Shown here: in pieces, positions 5,041 to 12,466 of the stretch
How positions within the stretch are numbered: the stretch's first letter is position 1
Layout: each line of letters begins with the position of its first letter
Source of the DNA: Nitrospirota bacterium
GTDB taxonomy: Bacteria; Nitrospirota; CAKKRA01; 9FT-COMBO-42-15
Length of the DNA: 15,100 nucleotides
Assembly: GCA_016195585.1 (NCBI GenBank)
Contig: JACPZJ010000038.1
Location: 1 to 15,100, forward strand
Direction: 5' to 3'
Program-made: the position numbers and the translations under genes
The notes under the pieces: model-generated
The model's database searches: none
Told to the model about the DNA's origin: nothing
The model's input: the letters and a program-made list of their open reading frames with translations, nothing else

Positions 5041-6288
5041 ATGACCATAAAATCTGCCATATTAAAGATAGCGCAGGATGCAAAAGAGGCATCATTAAGG
5101 CTTGCGAGGCTTAACACAAATATAAAAAACAATGCCCTTATCAGAATGGCTGATGAGCTTATTAAGCAGGCAGATGTGTTGAAGGAGGCAAATAAAAAGG
5201 ACCTTCAGGATGCAAAGGATAAGGGCTTAAGCCCTGCCATGATAGACAGGCTCACCCTAAGCGACAAGGTCATAAAGGGCATGGCAGACGGTTTAAAAGA
5301 GGTTGCCGCGCTTACTGATCCTGTTGGTGAGATATTGAGGATGTGGAGGAGGCCGAACGGCCTTCTTGTGGGAAAGATGCGCATACCCCTCGGCGTTATC
5401 GGCATAATCTATGAATCAAGGCCAAATGTAACAGCAGATGCAGCAGGGCTCTGCCTTAAATCAGGGAATGCCGTGATATTGCGCGGAGGCTCTGAGGCGA
5501 TAAACTCAAATATTGCCATCTGCAAGGTCTTGAAAGAAACAGGCGCAAAGGAGGGTATTCCAGAGGGAGCTATCCAGCTAATCTCCACCACTGACAGGGA
5601 GGCGGTTCTGGAGATGCTCAGGTTAGAGGAGTATATAGACCTGATTATACCCAGAGGCGGCGAGAGCCTCATACGCTCTGTTGTTGAAAACTCCATGATA
5701 CCTGTGATAAAGCATTACAAAGGCGTATGCCATATCTTTGTTGACAGGTCAGCAGATTTGAAGATGGCAGAGGAGGTCTGCTTTAATGCAAAGGTGCAGA
5801 GGCCTGGCGTCTGCAATGCTATGGAGACGCTGCTTGTGCATAAGGCTGTTGCAGAGGATTTTCTGCCGATAATGGGCAAGAGATACAGTGATGCAGGTGT
5901 TGAGCTTAGAGGCTGCAAGGAGACACAAAGGATTTTATCCTATGCAAAGCCTGCCGCTGAAGACGATTGGTATGCAGAATACCTTGACCTGATACTCGCT
6001 GTAAAGGTGGTTAATAATATAAATGAGGCAATTGCCCATATTGCAAAATACGGTTCGCTGCATACAGAATCCATAATCACAAGGGACTACAACAATGCCC
6101 AGAGGTTTTTAAGAGAGGTGAATTCATCCACTGTGCTTATAAATGCCTCAACAAGATTTTCTGACGGTTTTCAGCTCGGCCTCGGCGCCGAGATAGGCAT
6201 CTCAACAACAAAGATACACGCCTTTGGCCCGATGGGGCTGGAGGAGCTGACACAACAAAGTTTATTGTCTATGGAGATGGCCAGATAA
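5041..6288 (+). CDS. proA: Gamma-glutamyl phosphate reductase
   Basis: NADPH-dependent reduction of gamma-glutamyl phosphate to glutamate semialdehyde, the step after ProB; the two enzymes usually channel the unstable intermediate. 415 residues, the usual length, with an aldehyde-dehydrogenase-like fold: IPLGVIGIIYESRPNVTADA (115-134), LKSGNAVILRGGSEA (139-153), then KVQRPGVCNAMETLLVH with the catalytic Cys258, and the C-terminal GLGAEIGISTTKIHAFGPMG. AAGGAG lies seven bases before the ATG. Confidence 0.96.
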   Translation: MTIKSAILKIAQDAKEASLRLARLNTNIKNNALIRMADELIKQADVLKEANKKDLQDAKDKGLSPAMIDRLTLSDKVIKGMADGLKEVAALTDPVGEILRMWRRPNGLLVGKMRIPLGVIGIIYESRPNVTADAAGLCLKSGNAVILRGGSEAINSNIAICKVLKETGAKEGIPEGAIQLISTTDREAVLEMLRLEEYIDLIIPRGGESLIRSVVENSMIPVIKHYKGVCHIFVDRSADLKMAEEVCFNAKVQRPGVCNAMETLLVHKAVAEDFLPIMGKRYSDAGVELRGCKETQRILSYAKPAAEDDWYAEYLDLILAVKVVNNINEAIAHIAKYGSLHTESIITRDYNNAQRFLREVNSSTVLINASTRFSDGFQLGLGAEIGISTTKIHAFGPMGLEELTQQSLLSMEMAR

Positions 6289-6307
6289 GGACATAAGAAA
6301 TTACTTG

Positions 6308-6378
6308 ATTGAAAATTGAAAAATTAAAATTGTAAATTTAAAATTTGCAATTTGCATTTTACAATGGAGCGAAGCGAC
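6308..6378. repeat. AT-rich inverted repeat joined to a GAGCGAAGCGAC motif
   Basis: AAATTG (6327-6332) pairs with CAATTT (6348-6353), and TGTAAA (6331-6336) with TTTACA (6358-6363). Then comes GAGCGAAGCGAC (6367-6378), the same core as the proB-proA repeat, ending five bases before the nadD start. It fills the proA-nadD gap and leaves nadD without a well-spaced classical Shine-Dalgarno. Confidence 0.55.
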
Positions 6379-6382
6379 AGTA

Positions 6383-7054
6383 ATGCGCATCGGCATATTA
6401 GGCGGCACATTCAATCCTATTCATAACGGCCATCTTAAGATTGCAGAGGAGGTTCTTAAAAGATTGGGTCTGGATAAGATACTATTCATGCCTGCATACA
6501 TCCCGCCGCATAAGGATAAAAAAGGGATAATAGATGCCCATCACCGCATTGAGATGGTAAGGCTTGCCATAGCGGATAATCCGGGGTTTGAGCTTTCCTT
6601 CATTGAGATTGAAAGGGGCGGGGTATCTTATACAATAGACACATTAAGGGAGCTTGGGCATATATACGGCAAGGAGGCTGAGTTATTTTTTATAACTGGG
6701 ATTGACGCCTTTCTTGAGATAGAGGCATGGAAGGATGCAGAGGCATTGCTTGCCTCTTGCAATTTCATTGTCATAATGCGGACATCTTTTCAGTGCAGGT
6801 ATCTAAAAAAGATAGCTTTGCTAAAGCTTCCTGATGACAAACTGACTGCGATGGACAAGGGTGAAATAGAATCTTTAAGGCTGCCCCTTAAGGGCGGGAA
6901 TTACCTCTATCTCCTTAATATCACCCCTGTAGATATCTCGTCTATTTCATCCAGGGATATTAGAAGCCGTATATTATCTCATAAAATTTTTAAATACCTC
7001 TTGCCTGAATCAGTAGAATTATATATAATTAAAAATAGATTATATGGCAGGTAG
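6383..7054 (+). CDS. nadD: Nicotinate-nucleotide adenylyltransferase
   Basis: Joins ATP and nicotinate mononucleotide to form deamido-NAD in NAD synthesis. 223 residues with the nucleotidyltransferase signature GGTFNPIHNGH (7-17, HxGH type), MPAYIPPHK (36-44), and the C-terminal nucleotide-binding ISSRDIR (188-194), equivalent to ISSTxIR. A palindrome-like GCCCCTTAAGGGC (6883-6895) lies in a poorly conserved loop. The last 11 bases overlap rsfS, so the two genes are probably translated together. Confidence 0.94.
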   Translation: MRIGILGGTFNPIHNGHLKIAEEVLKRLGLDKILFMPAYIPPHKDKKGIIDAHHRIEMVRLAIADNPGFELSFIEIERGGVSYTIDTLRELGHIYGKEAELFFITGIDAFLEIEAWKDAEALLASCNFIVIMRTSFQCRYLKKIALLKLPDDKLTAMDKGEIESLRLPLKGGNYLYLLNITPVDISSISSRDIRSRILSHKIFKYLLPESVELYIIKNRLYGR

Positions 7055-7436
7055 AACTTTAAGCTCAAAGAAAAAGGCCATCTTATGCGCAAAGGCGGCA
7101 AAGGATAAAAAGGCCGAGGATATAATAATACTTGATGTCAAAAATATAAGCTCCGTTGCAGACTATTTTATCATCTGTACAGCCGCATCCGGCAGGCAGA
7201 TGAAGGCGATCTATGAGAGTATTGATGAGGCTGTGTCTCAGGAGGGAGAAGGCTTTCATCACATAGAGGGTCTGCATGATTCACGTTGGATGCTGATGGA
7301 TTGCTACGATGTGGTTATCCATATATTTGATGAGGAAACAAGGGACTACTATAGTTTAGAGAGACTCTGGGGTGATGCGCCGAGAGTGGAACTGATACCA
7401 AAGGCCGCAAGGGTGCGGCATGTAAAGGCAGGTTAA
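7044..7436 (+). CDS. rsfS: Ribosomal silencing factor RsfS
   Basis: A 130-residue RsfS/Iojap protein. Members bind ribosomal protein L14 on the 50S subunit and block joining with 30S in poor growth conditions. Signature stretches: AEDIIILDVKNISSVADYFI, CTAASGRQMKAI, GLHDSRWMLMDCYDVVIHIF and YYSLERLWGDAPRVEL. Extends about 10 residues past the usual end. Overlaps nadD by 11 bases, a pairing very common in bacteria. Six bases separate it from the next gene. Confidence 0.95.
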   Translation: MAGRTLSSKKKAILCAKAAKDKKAEDIIILDVKNISSVADYFIICTAASGRQMKAIYESIDEAVSQEGEGFHHIEGLHDSRWMLMDCYDVVIHIFDEETRDYYSLERLWGDAPRVELIPKAARVRHVKAG

Positions 7437-7442
7437 ATATAT

Positions 7443-8753
7443 ATGGTTCGTTTTTACTTTATCCTTTTTGTTCTTCTGCTTATTATAGGATATGTATATT
7501 TTGATTCCTTAAATCCTGGATCCATTAATCTAATCCTCTCAAAAGATGTCTCCTATGAGCTAAGGATCCCCACCCTCATCCTTCTGTCTATCTCTACAGG
7601 CGCATTGATAGTTCTTGTCCTCGCCTTTATAAAGGATGCGAGGGATATCCTTGTAACATGGAAGGCCAGCAGGCAGCAGATGAAGGAGGCAAAGATACAG
7701 GAGGATTATAATAAGGCAATAAGCGCCCTATTATCAAAAAAGAATCCGCAGGCGGTCCCATATTTCCAGAAGGTGCTCTTTAGAAATCCCAACCACACAG
7801 ATGCGCTGCTGCATCTCGGCGATATATACCGCCTTGAAAAGAACTATACAGAGGCAATACACTATCATCAGCGGGCAAAAAATATTGATGAAAATAATAT
7901 AGAGGCGCTTTTTGCCCTTGTAAAGGATTATGAAGAGGCAAGGAAGTATGAGGAGGCAATAAAAACGCTCAATTCTATTTTGGAGATAGACAAGACAAAT
8001 GTCGCCGCCCTCCTGCAGGCACGGGATATCTTCCAGAAGATGGGGAGATGGGAGGAGGCCTATGGCATGGCTGTCCAGATATTAAAAGGACCGTTATCTC
8101 TGCATGAGAAAGAGATAGAAAGAAAGAAGCTCCTCGGCATAAAGTATGAACTCGGCAAATCCCTTGCTGCATCAAAAAACCTTGACAGGGCGTTAAAAAT
8201 ATATAAGGGGATTATCAAGCTTGACAGGAATTTTATGCCTGCATACATCGGGCTGTGCGATATCCTGCTTGAAAGAGGGGAGAGGAAAGAGGCTATAGAA
8301 CTTCTGGAGGATGCCTATGCAGCAACGAAGTCGGTAATTGTTCTGCATAAGTTAGAGGATGTATATCTCAGCATTGACCAGCCCGAAGCGATAATTAGTT
8401 TTTATCAGAATGCCTTAAACAGGGATTCCAATAATCTTGACCTTAAATTTTTCCTCGGCAAGCTCTACTACAGGCTTGAGATGATTGATGATGCCTTTGA
8501 AATCCTCTCTGAGATTGACCCCACAGACAAAAACTTCCCTGACCTCCATAAGATCGTGGGGAATATATATCTGCGCAAGAACAATCCCGCTGCTGCCTCA
8601 GAGGAATTCAGGAAGGCAATGAATCTTTCCAAACAGGTGGTTGTCCCCTATTTCTGCAATGCCTGCGACTACCACTCAAATAACTGGACAGGCAAGTGCC
8701 CGAGATGCGGGACATGGAATTCTTATATTGTAAATCTGGAAAAAACCTGTTAA
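7443..8753 (+). CDS. LapA-LapB-like fusion: membrane TPR protein with zinc knuckle
   Basis: 436 residues. The first 70 hold two hydrophobic segments (about 4-21 and 43-63) flanking SLNPGSINLILSKDVSYELR, the arrangement of LapA (DUF1049). About eight TPR-like helix pairs follow (about 88-395: AVPYFQKVLFRNPNHTDAL, EAIHYHQRAKNIDENNIEAL and so on). The C-terminus carries a rubredoxin-like metal knuckle, CNAC...CPRCGTW (Cys405, 408, 419, 422), as in LapB/YciM. In E. coli LapA and LapB are separate neighbouring inner-membrane proteins; LapB recruits FtsH to LpxC and controls LPS synthesis. The same role here is inference. It lies between rsfS and gpmI with gaps of six bases on each side. Confidence 0.8.
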   Translation: MVRFYFILFVLLLIIGYVYFDSLNPGSINLILSKDVSYELRIPTLILLSISTGALIVLVLAFIKDARDILVTWKASRQQMKEAKIQEDYNKAISALLSKKNPQAVPYFQKVLFRNPNHTDALLHLGDIYRLEKNYTEAIHYHQRAKNIDENNIEALFALVKDYEEARKYEEAIKTLNSILEIDKTNVAALLQARDIFQKMGRWEEAYGMAVQILKGPLSLHEKEIERKKLLGIKYELGKSLAASKNLDRALKIYKGIIKLDRNFMPAYIGLCDILLERGERKEAIELLEDAYAATKSVIVLHKLEDVYLSIDQPEAIISFYQNALNRDSNNLDLKFFLGKLYYRLEMIDDAFEILSEIDPTDKNFPDLHKIVGNIYLRKNNPAAASEEFRKAMNLSKQVVVPYFCNACDYHSNNWTGKCPRCGTWNSYIVNLEKTC

Positions 8754-8759
8754 ACAAAG

Positions 8760-10343
8760 ATGGCAAAGAGGCCAAAACCAGTAGTCCTTGCTATCCTTGA
8801 TGGCTGGGGTGTAAATCCAAAAAAAGAAGGCAATGCCATTGCCCTGGCAAATCTGCCTGTATACAGTTCCTTATTAAAAAACTATCCAAATACCACACTT
8901 AATTCCTGCGGAGAGGCTGTCGGCCTGCCAGAGGGGCAGATGGGTAATTCAGAGGTGGGACATCTGAATATCGGCGCAGGCAGAATAGTCTATCAGGACC
9001 TGACGAGGATAGACAAGGCAATAAGGGATTCCGGGTTTTCTAAGAACAGCGCCCTTGTTGATGCAATGATAAAGGCAAAAAAGAATGGCTCCTCCCTTCA
9101 TCTCCTCGGCCTTGTCTCTGACGGCGGCGTGCACAGCCATATAAATCACCTCTTTGCGCTTCTCGGCATGGCAAGGGAGAACGGCCTGAGGGATGTCTAT
9201 ATCCACGTCTTTCTTGACGGCAGGGATACGTCGCCTAAAAGCGGCATGGGATATATTAAACACCTTGAGGACTATTTAAAAAAAACCGGCAGCGGCAGGA
9301 TTGCTACTGTAAGCGGAAGATACTATGCAATGGACAGGGATAAGAGATGGGACAGGATTGAAAAGGCCTACAATGCAATGGTCTTGGGAGAGGGTGAAAG
9401 GAGTGGTTCAGCGCTTCAGGCAGCAGAAGAAAGCTATAAAAAGGATATTACCGATGAATTTGTAGTTCCTGCTGTGATTGTAGATGATAAGGGACAGCCA
9501 ATAGCAGTTATAAGGGATAATGATTCTGTCATATTTTTTAATTTCCGCGCAGACAGGGCAAGGGAGATTACATCCGCCCTTATTTCAGAGGACTTCACGG
9601 GCTTTCAGCGCAGGATAAGGCCAAGGCTCAGTATATTTGTGCCCATGACAAATTATGATGACAACCTTCACCTTTTAGCCGCCTTTCCGCCTGTTAAGCT
9701 CACAAATATCCTCGGTGGGGTTATAAGCAGGAATGGCCTGAAACAGCTCAGGATTGCAGAGACAGAAAAATATGCCCATGTAACATACTTCTTTAACGGC
9801 GGAGACGAAAAGGCCTTTGAAGGAGAGGAGAGGATTTTAATCCCATCTCCGCGAGATATCCCAACCTATGATAAAAAACCTGAGATGAGCGCCTATGAGC
9901 TTACGGATGAGGCGGTAAGGCAGATTGAAGCAAGAAAATACGACCTGATTGTTCTGAACTATGCCAATGCAGATATGGTTGGCCATACAGGGATGCTAAA
10001 TGCAGCAATAAAGGCAGTGGAGACCGTTGATAAATGCCTCGGCAGGATATTGGAGGCAGTAAAGGATATTGACGGCATACTGATTGTTACTGCTGATCAT
10101 GGCGATGCTGACCAGATGGTTGACTATGAAACAGGCCAACCGCATACAGCGCATACAATGAACCCTGTGCCTTTTATACTTGTTGATAGGGTAGGGGTTC
10201 AAAATTTTGAACCCCTACAGCTCCGTGAAAAAGGCATATTTGCAGACATTGCGCCCACCATCTTGGAGCTTATGGGCATCCCGAAGCCTGTTGAAATGAC
10301 AGGGGTGTCGTTAATTGAGCATCGACAGATTTCTCAATTGTAG
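8760..10343 (+). CDS. gpmI: 2,3-bisphosphoglycerate-independent phosphoglycerate mutase
   Basis: Interconverts 3- and 2-phosphoglycerate in glycolysis/gluconeogenesis using two Mn ions and a phosphoserine. 527 residues, somewhat longer than the usual 510 or so. Metal ligand Asp14 (AILDGWG), nucleophile Ser64 (GQMGNSEVGHLN), VSDGGVHSH, DGRDTSPKSG, FFNFRADRARE, and the C-terminal metal site TADHGDADQM (Asp446, His447) with His462/His465 nearby. Two oddities: residues 478-487 (VGVQNFEPLQ) are encoded by a perfect 28-base palindrome, and the TAG stop lies within another repeat, which appears to extend the C-terminus (EHRQISQL). No clear Shine-Dalgarno; probably coupled to the gene before it. Confidence 0.96.
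   Translation: MAKRPKPVVLAILDGWGVNPKKEGNAIALANLPVYSSLLKNYPNTTLNSCGEAVGLPEGQMGNSEVGHLNIGAGRIVYQDLTRIDKAIRDSGFSKNSALVDAMIKAKKNGSSLHLLGLVSDGGVHSHINHLFALLGMARENGLRDVYIHVFLDGRDTSPKSGMGYIKHLEDYLKKTGSGRIATVSGRYYAMDRDKRWDRIEKAYNAMVLGEGERSGSALQAAEESYKKDITDEFVVPAVIVDDKGQPIAVIRDNDSVIFFNFRADRAREITSALISEDFTGFQRRIRPRLSIFVPMTNYDDNLHLLAAFPPVKLTNILGGVISRNGLKQLRIAETEKYAHVTYFFNGGDEKAFEGEERILIPSPRDIPTYDKKPEMSAYELTDEAVRQIEARKYDLIVLNYANADMVGHTGMLNAAIKAVETVDKCLGRILEAVKDIDGILIVTADHGDADQMVDYETGQPHTAHTMNPVPFILVDRVGVQNFEPLQLREKGIFADIAPTILELMGIPKPVEMTGVSLIEHRQISQL
10191..10218. repeat. Perfect 28-base palindrome inside gpmI
   Basis: GTAGGGGTTCAAAA is followed immediately by its exact reverse complement, ending CCCCTAC. 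It is in frame and encodes VGVQNFEPL, in a segment between PVPFILVD and LREKG that is shorter in typical GpmI. It shares GTAGG...CCTAC ends with the elements at 10340, 10440 and 11149. REP elements linked to TnpA-REP (RAYT) transposases typically carry a GTAG tetranucleotide by the hairpin. Confidence 0.85.
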
Positions 10344-10543
10344 GGGCGAACCTTGTGTTCGCCCTGTATCCCCCTTAGTTCCTTTTTAGCAAAGGGGATA
10401 AAAAAAGAAGTCCCTTTAGTTAGCAAAGGGGTAGTTTTTGTAGGCACGGTTTTAACCGTGCCTTTTGCACGAATAAATTCGTGCCTACAAAGGAATCTGT
10501 CCTACTCTTCCTTGAAGATGGCGAACACAAGGTTCGCCCCTAC
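10340..10543. repeat. 204-bp nested palindromic element between gpmI and comF
   Basis: Perfect 24-bp terminal inverted repeats, 10340-10363 and 10520-10543 (left end GTAGGGGCGAACC...). Inside are two related hairpin-forming tracts around 10371-10437, each ending TAGCAAAGGGG, and a third palindrome of the same family at 10440-10488. It contains no gene that I can support. The left end supplies the gpmI stop. The right end is followed directly by TATAAT (10544-10549). It could be a MITE-like mobile element or a pile of REP insertions. Confidence 0.75.
10440..10488. repeat. Cruciform-like double hairpin within the 204-bp element
   Basis: Outer arms GTAGGCACG (10440-10448) and CGTGCCTAC (10480-10488) enclose two perfect hairpins that compete with them: GGCACGGTT..AACCGTGCC (10443-10462) and GCACGAAT AA ATTCGTGC (10467-10484). 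Confidence 0.75.
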
Positions 10544-10566
10544 TATAATCGTGATTGGGGATGCTA

Positions 10567-11310
10567 ATGATAAACTCCTTTGCAAAAAACCTTCTGAATT
10601 TCCTCCTTCCCCCAGCCTGCCACATCTGCAAATTACCCGTCAAGGAATGGAGCAACCCATATATCTGCCGCATCTGCTGGGATAAGATTAAGTTTATAGA
10701 CGGCCCTGTCTGTCCGCGCTGCGGCATGCCCTTTAAATCAGAGGTCGCATTGATCAAGAGTCCAGATTTCCTCTGCGGTGAATGCAGAGAGAAGAGACGT
10801 TATTTTACAAAAGCTATTGCTGTTGGCGTTTATGAAGGCACACTATCAGAGGCAATCCATATCTTTAAATATCAGAAAAGACAGGCAATGGCAAAATATT
10901 TGAATGCTATGGTAACGAATGTCCTGCTTCAAAGGCTCTCTGATAGTGATATTATTATCCCTGTGCCTCTTCATAAAAAAAGACTGAGCGAACGCGGCTT
11001 TAATCAGTCACTACTCATTGCTCATCATATATCAAAGAGGTTTTCTATTCCGCTTTGCATAGATGGGCTTCAGAGGATACGCTGGACAAGACCACAGATA
11101 GAGCTGACAAAGGAGGAGAGATTAAAGAATGTAAGAGGTGCATTTGTTGTAGGTGCGGGTTTCAAACCTGTCCCTACAATTAAAGGAAAGAAAATTATTC
11201 TTGTAGATGATGTTTACACAACAGGCGCAACTGTTAATGAATGTGCAAAGGTATTAAAAAAGGGAGAGGCAAAAGAGGTGGTTGTTTTTACTATTGCGAG
11301 GGTTGGCTGA
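10567..11310 (+). CDS. comF: ComF family phosphoribosyltransferase-like protein
   Basis: 247 residues. The N-terminal Cys-rich part has zinc-binding pairs CHIC, CRIC, CPRC and CGEC. The C-terminal type I PRTase domain has IPVPLHKKRLSERGFNQS and the PRPP loop ILVDDVYTTGATV. ComF proteins act in natural transformation, where ComFC helps move incoming single-stranded DNA; in species without competence the role is unclear. The ATG at 10567 follows GGGGA with suitable spacing; TTG 10555 and ATG 10561 are alternatives. A TATAAT at 10544-10549 directly after the repeat could be its -10, but no -35 is seen. Residues 195-204 (VGAGFKPVPT) are encoded by an inserted palindrome. Confidence 0.88.
   Translation: MINSFAKNLLNFLLPPACHICKLPVKEWSNPYICRICWDKIKFIDGPVCPRCGMPFKSEVALIKSPDFLCGECREKRRYFTKAIAVGVYEGTLSEAIHIFKYQKRQAMAKYLNAMVTNVLLQRLSDSDIIIPVPLHKKRLSERGFNQSLLIAHHISKRFSIPLCIDGLQRIRWTRPQIELTKEERLKNVRGAFVVGAGFKPVPTIKGKKIILVDDVYTTGATVNECAKVLKKGEAKEVVVFTIARVG
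11149..11177. repeat. 29-base palindrome inserted in frame in comF
   Basis: GTAGGTGCGGGTTT, one base, then AAACCTGTCCCTAC; 11 of 14 positions pair. It encodes VGAGFKPVPT between GAFV and IKGKKIILVDD, where ComF proteins usually have a loop about four residues shorter. Ends match the gpmI palindrome and the 204-bp element. Confidence 0.8.
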
Positions 11311-11319
11311 TTTATAATT

Positions 11320-11475
11320 TTCACCCTCCCCTATTAATACCCCCCCCACCTATTATCCTCCCCCTCGAGGGGGGAGGAATTAAAGGAGAGGGTGAATTTA
11401 ATAGCCCTCCCATCAAGGGAGGGGAATCTTATAATTCCCTCTCCCCTTGCGGGAGAGGGTTAGGGTGAGGGGTAA
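11320..11475. repeat. Cluster of C-rich/G-rich palindromic repeats in the comF/dsrE gap
   Basis: Outer arms TTCACCCTC (11320-11328) and GAGGGTGAA (11388-11396) enclose CCTCCCCCT CGA GGGGGGAGG (11357-11377). Next come CCCTCC CATCAA GGGAGGG (11405-11423) and CCCTCTCCC CTTGC GGGAGAGGG (11438-11459), the last followed by TTAGGGTGAGGGG, a widespread repeat motif. It separates convergent genes and may end transcription from both sides, though it lacks T-runs. Confidence 0.75.
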
Positions 11476-11481
11476 AAGCTG

Positions 11482-11934
11482 TTACGGTTTTATATATGCG
11501 TATCCCTGTTCTGCCTGGAGCCTGGCAATCTCTGCAACACCTGATGGGACAATGTCAGAGTCCTTTATCTTCTCCTGACCAACAAATAGCTCATCTTTAT
11601 TCAGCTTCTGCCTCTGTATTGTAACATTGCAGACGCTGAATTTTACACCCTGCTTTTTGAGTTGTTCCACCCTAAGGAAGTTATCATCCTCTGTCTTGCC
11701 TTTCTGCAGCATTGTCAACCCTTGGCCATGAAGGACTGCAGTAATCTCTACATTCTCCTTGCCAACAGCGTCAAGGTGATTCTGGATATTTATCAGTCCT
11801 GCCTTGTGTATCTTCTGGTCATCGGAATTGAAGTGATAGACCACCTTTACCTTTTTGCTTTCTGCATTTGTTGACATCAAAGTAAGATTTAATAATACAA
11901 ATGATACTGTTAAAGCAATTAAAAATCTTTTCAT
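11482..11934 (-). CDS. Secreted DsrE-family protein 1
   Basis: 150 residues. A signal peptide (residues 1-24, hydrophobic ALTVSFVLLNLTLMSTNA) is followed by a DsrE/DsrF-like domain: VKVVYHFNSDD, NHLDAVGKENVEITAVLHG and VKFSVCNVTI with Cys102. The ending GYAYIKP is nearly the same as in the neighbour. DsrE-family proteins carry sulfur on a conserved Cys in some members; here a periplasmic location is likely and the sulfur role is inference. GGAAGGG precedes the start. It lies 18 bases after its paralogue, so the two are co-transcribed. Confidence 0.82.
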   Translation of the reverse strand: MKRFLIALTVSFVLLNLTLMSTNAESKKVKVVYHFNSDDQKIHKAGLINIQNHLDAVGKENVEITAVLHGQGLTMLQKGKTEDDNFLRVEQLKKQGVKFSVCNVTIQRQKLNKDELFVGQEKIKDSDIVPSGVAEIARLQAEQGYAYIKP

Positions 11935-11952
11935 TATTACTACCCTTCCCTA

Positions 11953-12381
11953 TTATGGGCGAATATATGCCCAGCCCTGCTCCTGTTTTTCAATAACCTC
12001 AGCTACACCTGCCTTGACCACAAAGGCAAAATCAACAATTTCCTCTTTTTTTATCTTCATTTGGGTCATTGTGTTCCCGCAGGCTGCAAATTTTACATTT
12101 GCTGAATTAAGTTCCTTCAACTGCGGCGCTGTCTTTTCATTCTGTTTCATAATCATTGCCATGCCCGGGCCGTAGGTAACAAGCTCTATTTCTACATTCT
12201 CCTTTCCATAAAGTGCAATTAAATTTTTTATGTTATTGATTGCAATCTGCTGGGTCTTTTCCTCTGATGTGTTTACCATAAAGACCACCTTGTGCTTCTT
12301 AACTGGCTCTGCTGCATAACCTAATGAAATAAAATTGATTAGTACAAACAATGCTGTTGCTGTGATTAAAAGATTTTTCAT
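11953..12381 (-). CDS. Secreted DsrE-family protein 2
   Basis: 142 residues from the ATG at 12381, chosen because AGGAGG stands a few bases upstream and it begins a clean signal peptide (MKNLLITATALFVLINFISLGYA, then AE). Upstream in-frame codons to 12441 lack a ribosome site. The domain shows KVVFMVNTSEE, NLIALYGKENVEIELVTYGPG and VKFAACGNTM with Cys101, then EQGWAYIRP. It is a tandem duplicate of the next gene with a conserved Cys. No DsrF or DsrH partner or sulfite reductase gene is nearby. Confidence 0.82.
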   Translation of the reverse strand: MKNLLITATALFVLINFISLGYAAEPVKKHKVVFMVNTSEEKTQQIAINNIKNLIALYGKENVEIELVTYGPGMAMIMKQNEKTAPQLKELNSANVKFAACGNTMTQMKIKKEEIVDFAFVVKAGVAEVIEKQEQGWAYIRP

Positions 12382-12429
12382 ACCGCTTCCTCCTCTTTTA
12401 GATATAAATTGTATTAATTGTTGTATAAA

Positions 12430-12458
12430 ATAATAGAACAAATTTAGTGGAAAGGCAA
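12430..12458 (-). promoter_or_regulatory. Promoter of the dsrE-like pair
   Basis: Read on the minus strand: TTGCCT (12458-12453), a 17-base spacer, TATTAT (12435-12430). A 5' leader of about 40 bases follows before the AGGAGG and ATG of DsrE-like 2. The pair may therefore be expressed apart from the genes upstream. Confidence 0.55.
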
Positions 12459-12466
12459 GTATTTTT

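Noticed and set aside
6883..6895. GCCCCTTAAGGGC inside nadD as another inserted palindrome
   Set aside because: Short and lacking the GTAGG...CCTAC ends. It could be chance.
10353..10685. Plus-strand frame of 110 codons across the gpmI-comF gap
   Set aside because: It reads through the 204-bp palindromic element and overlaps the start of comF in another frame, so it is not a gene.
11241..11468. Plus-strand frame rich in Pro and Gly after comF
   Set aside because: A product of the C/G-rich repeats and an alternative frame of comF.
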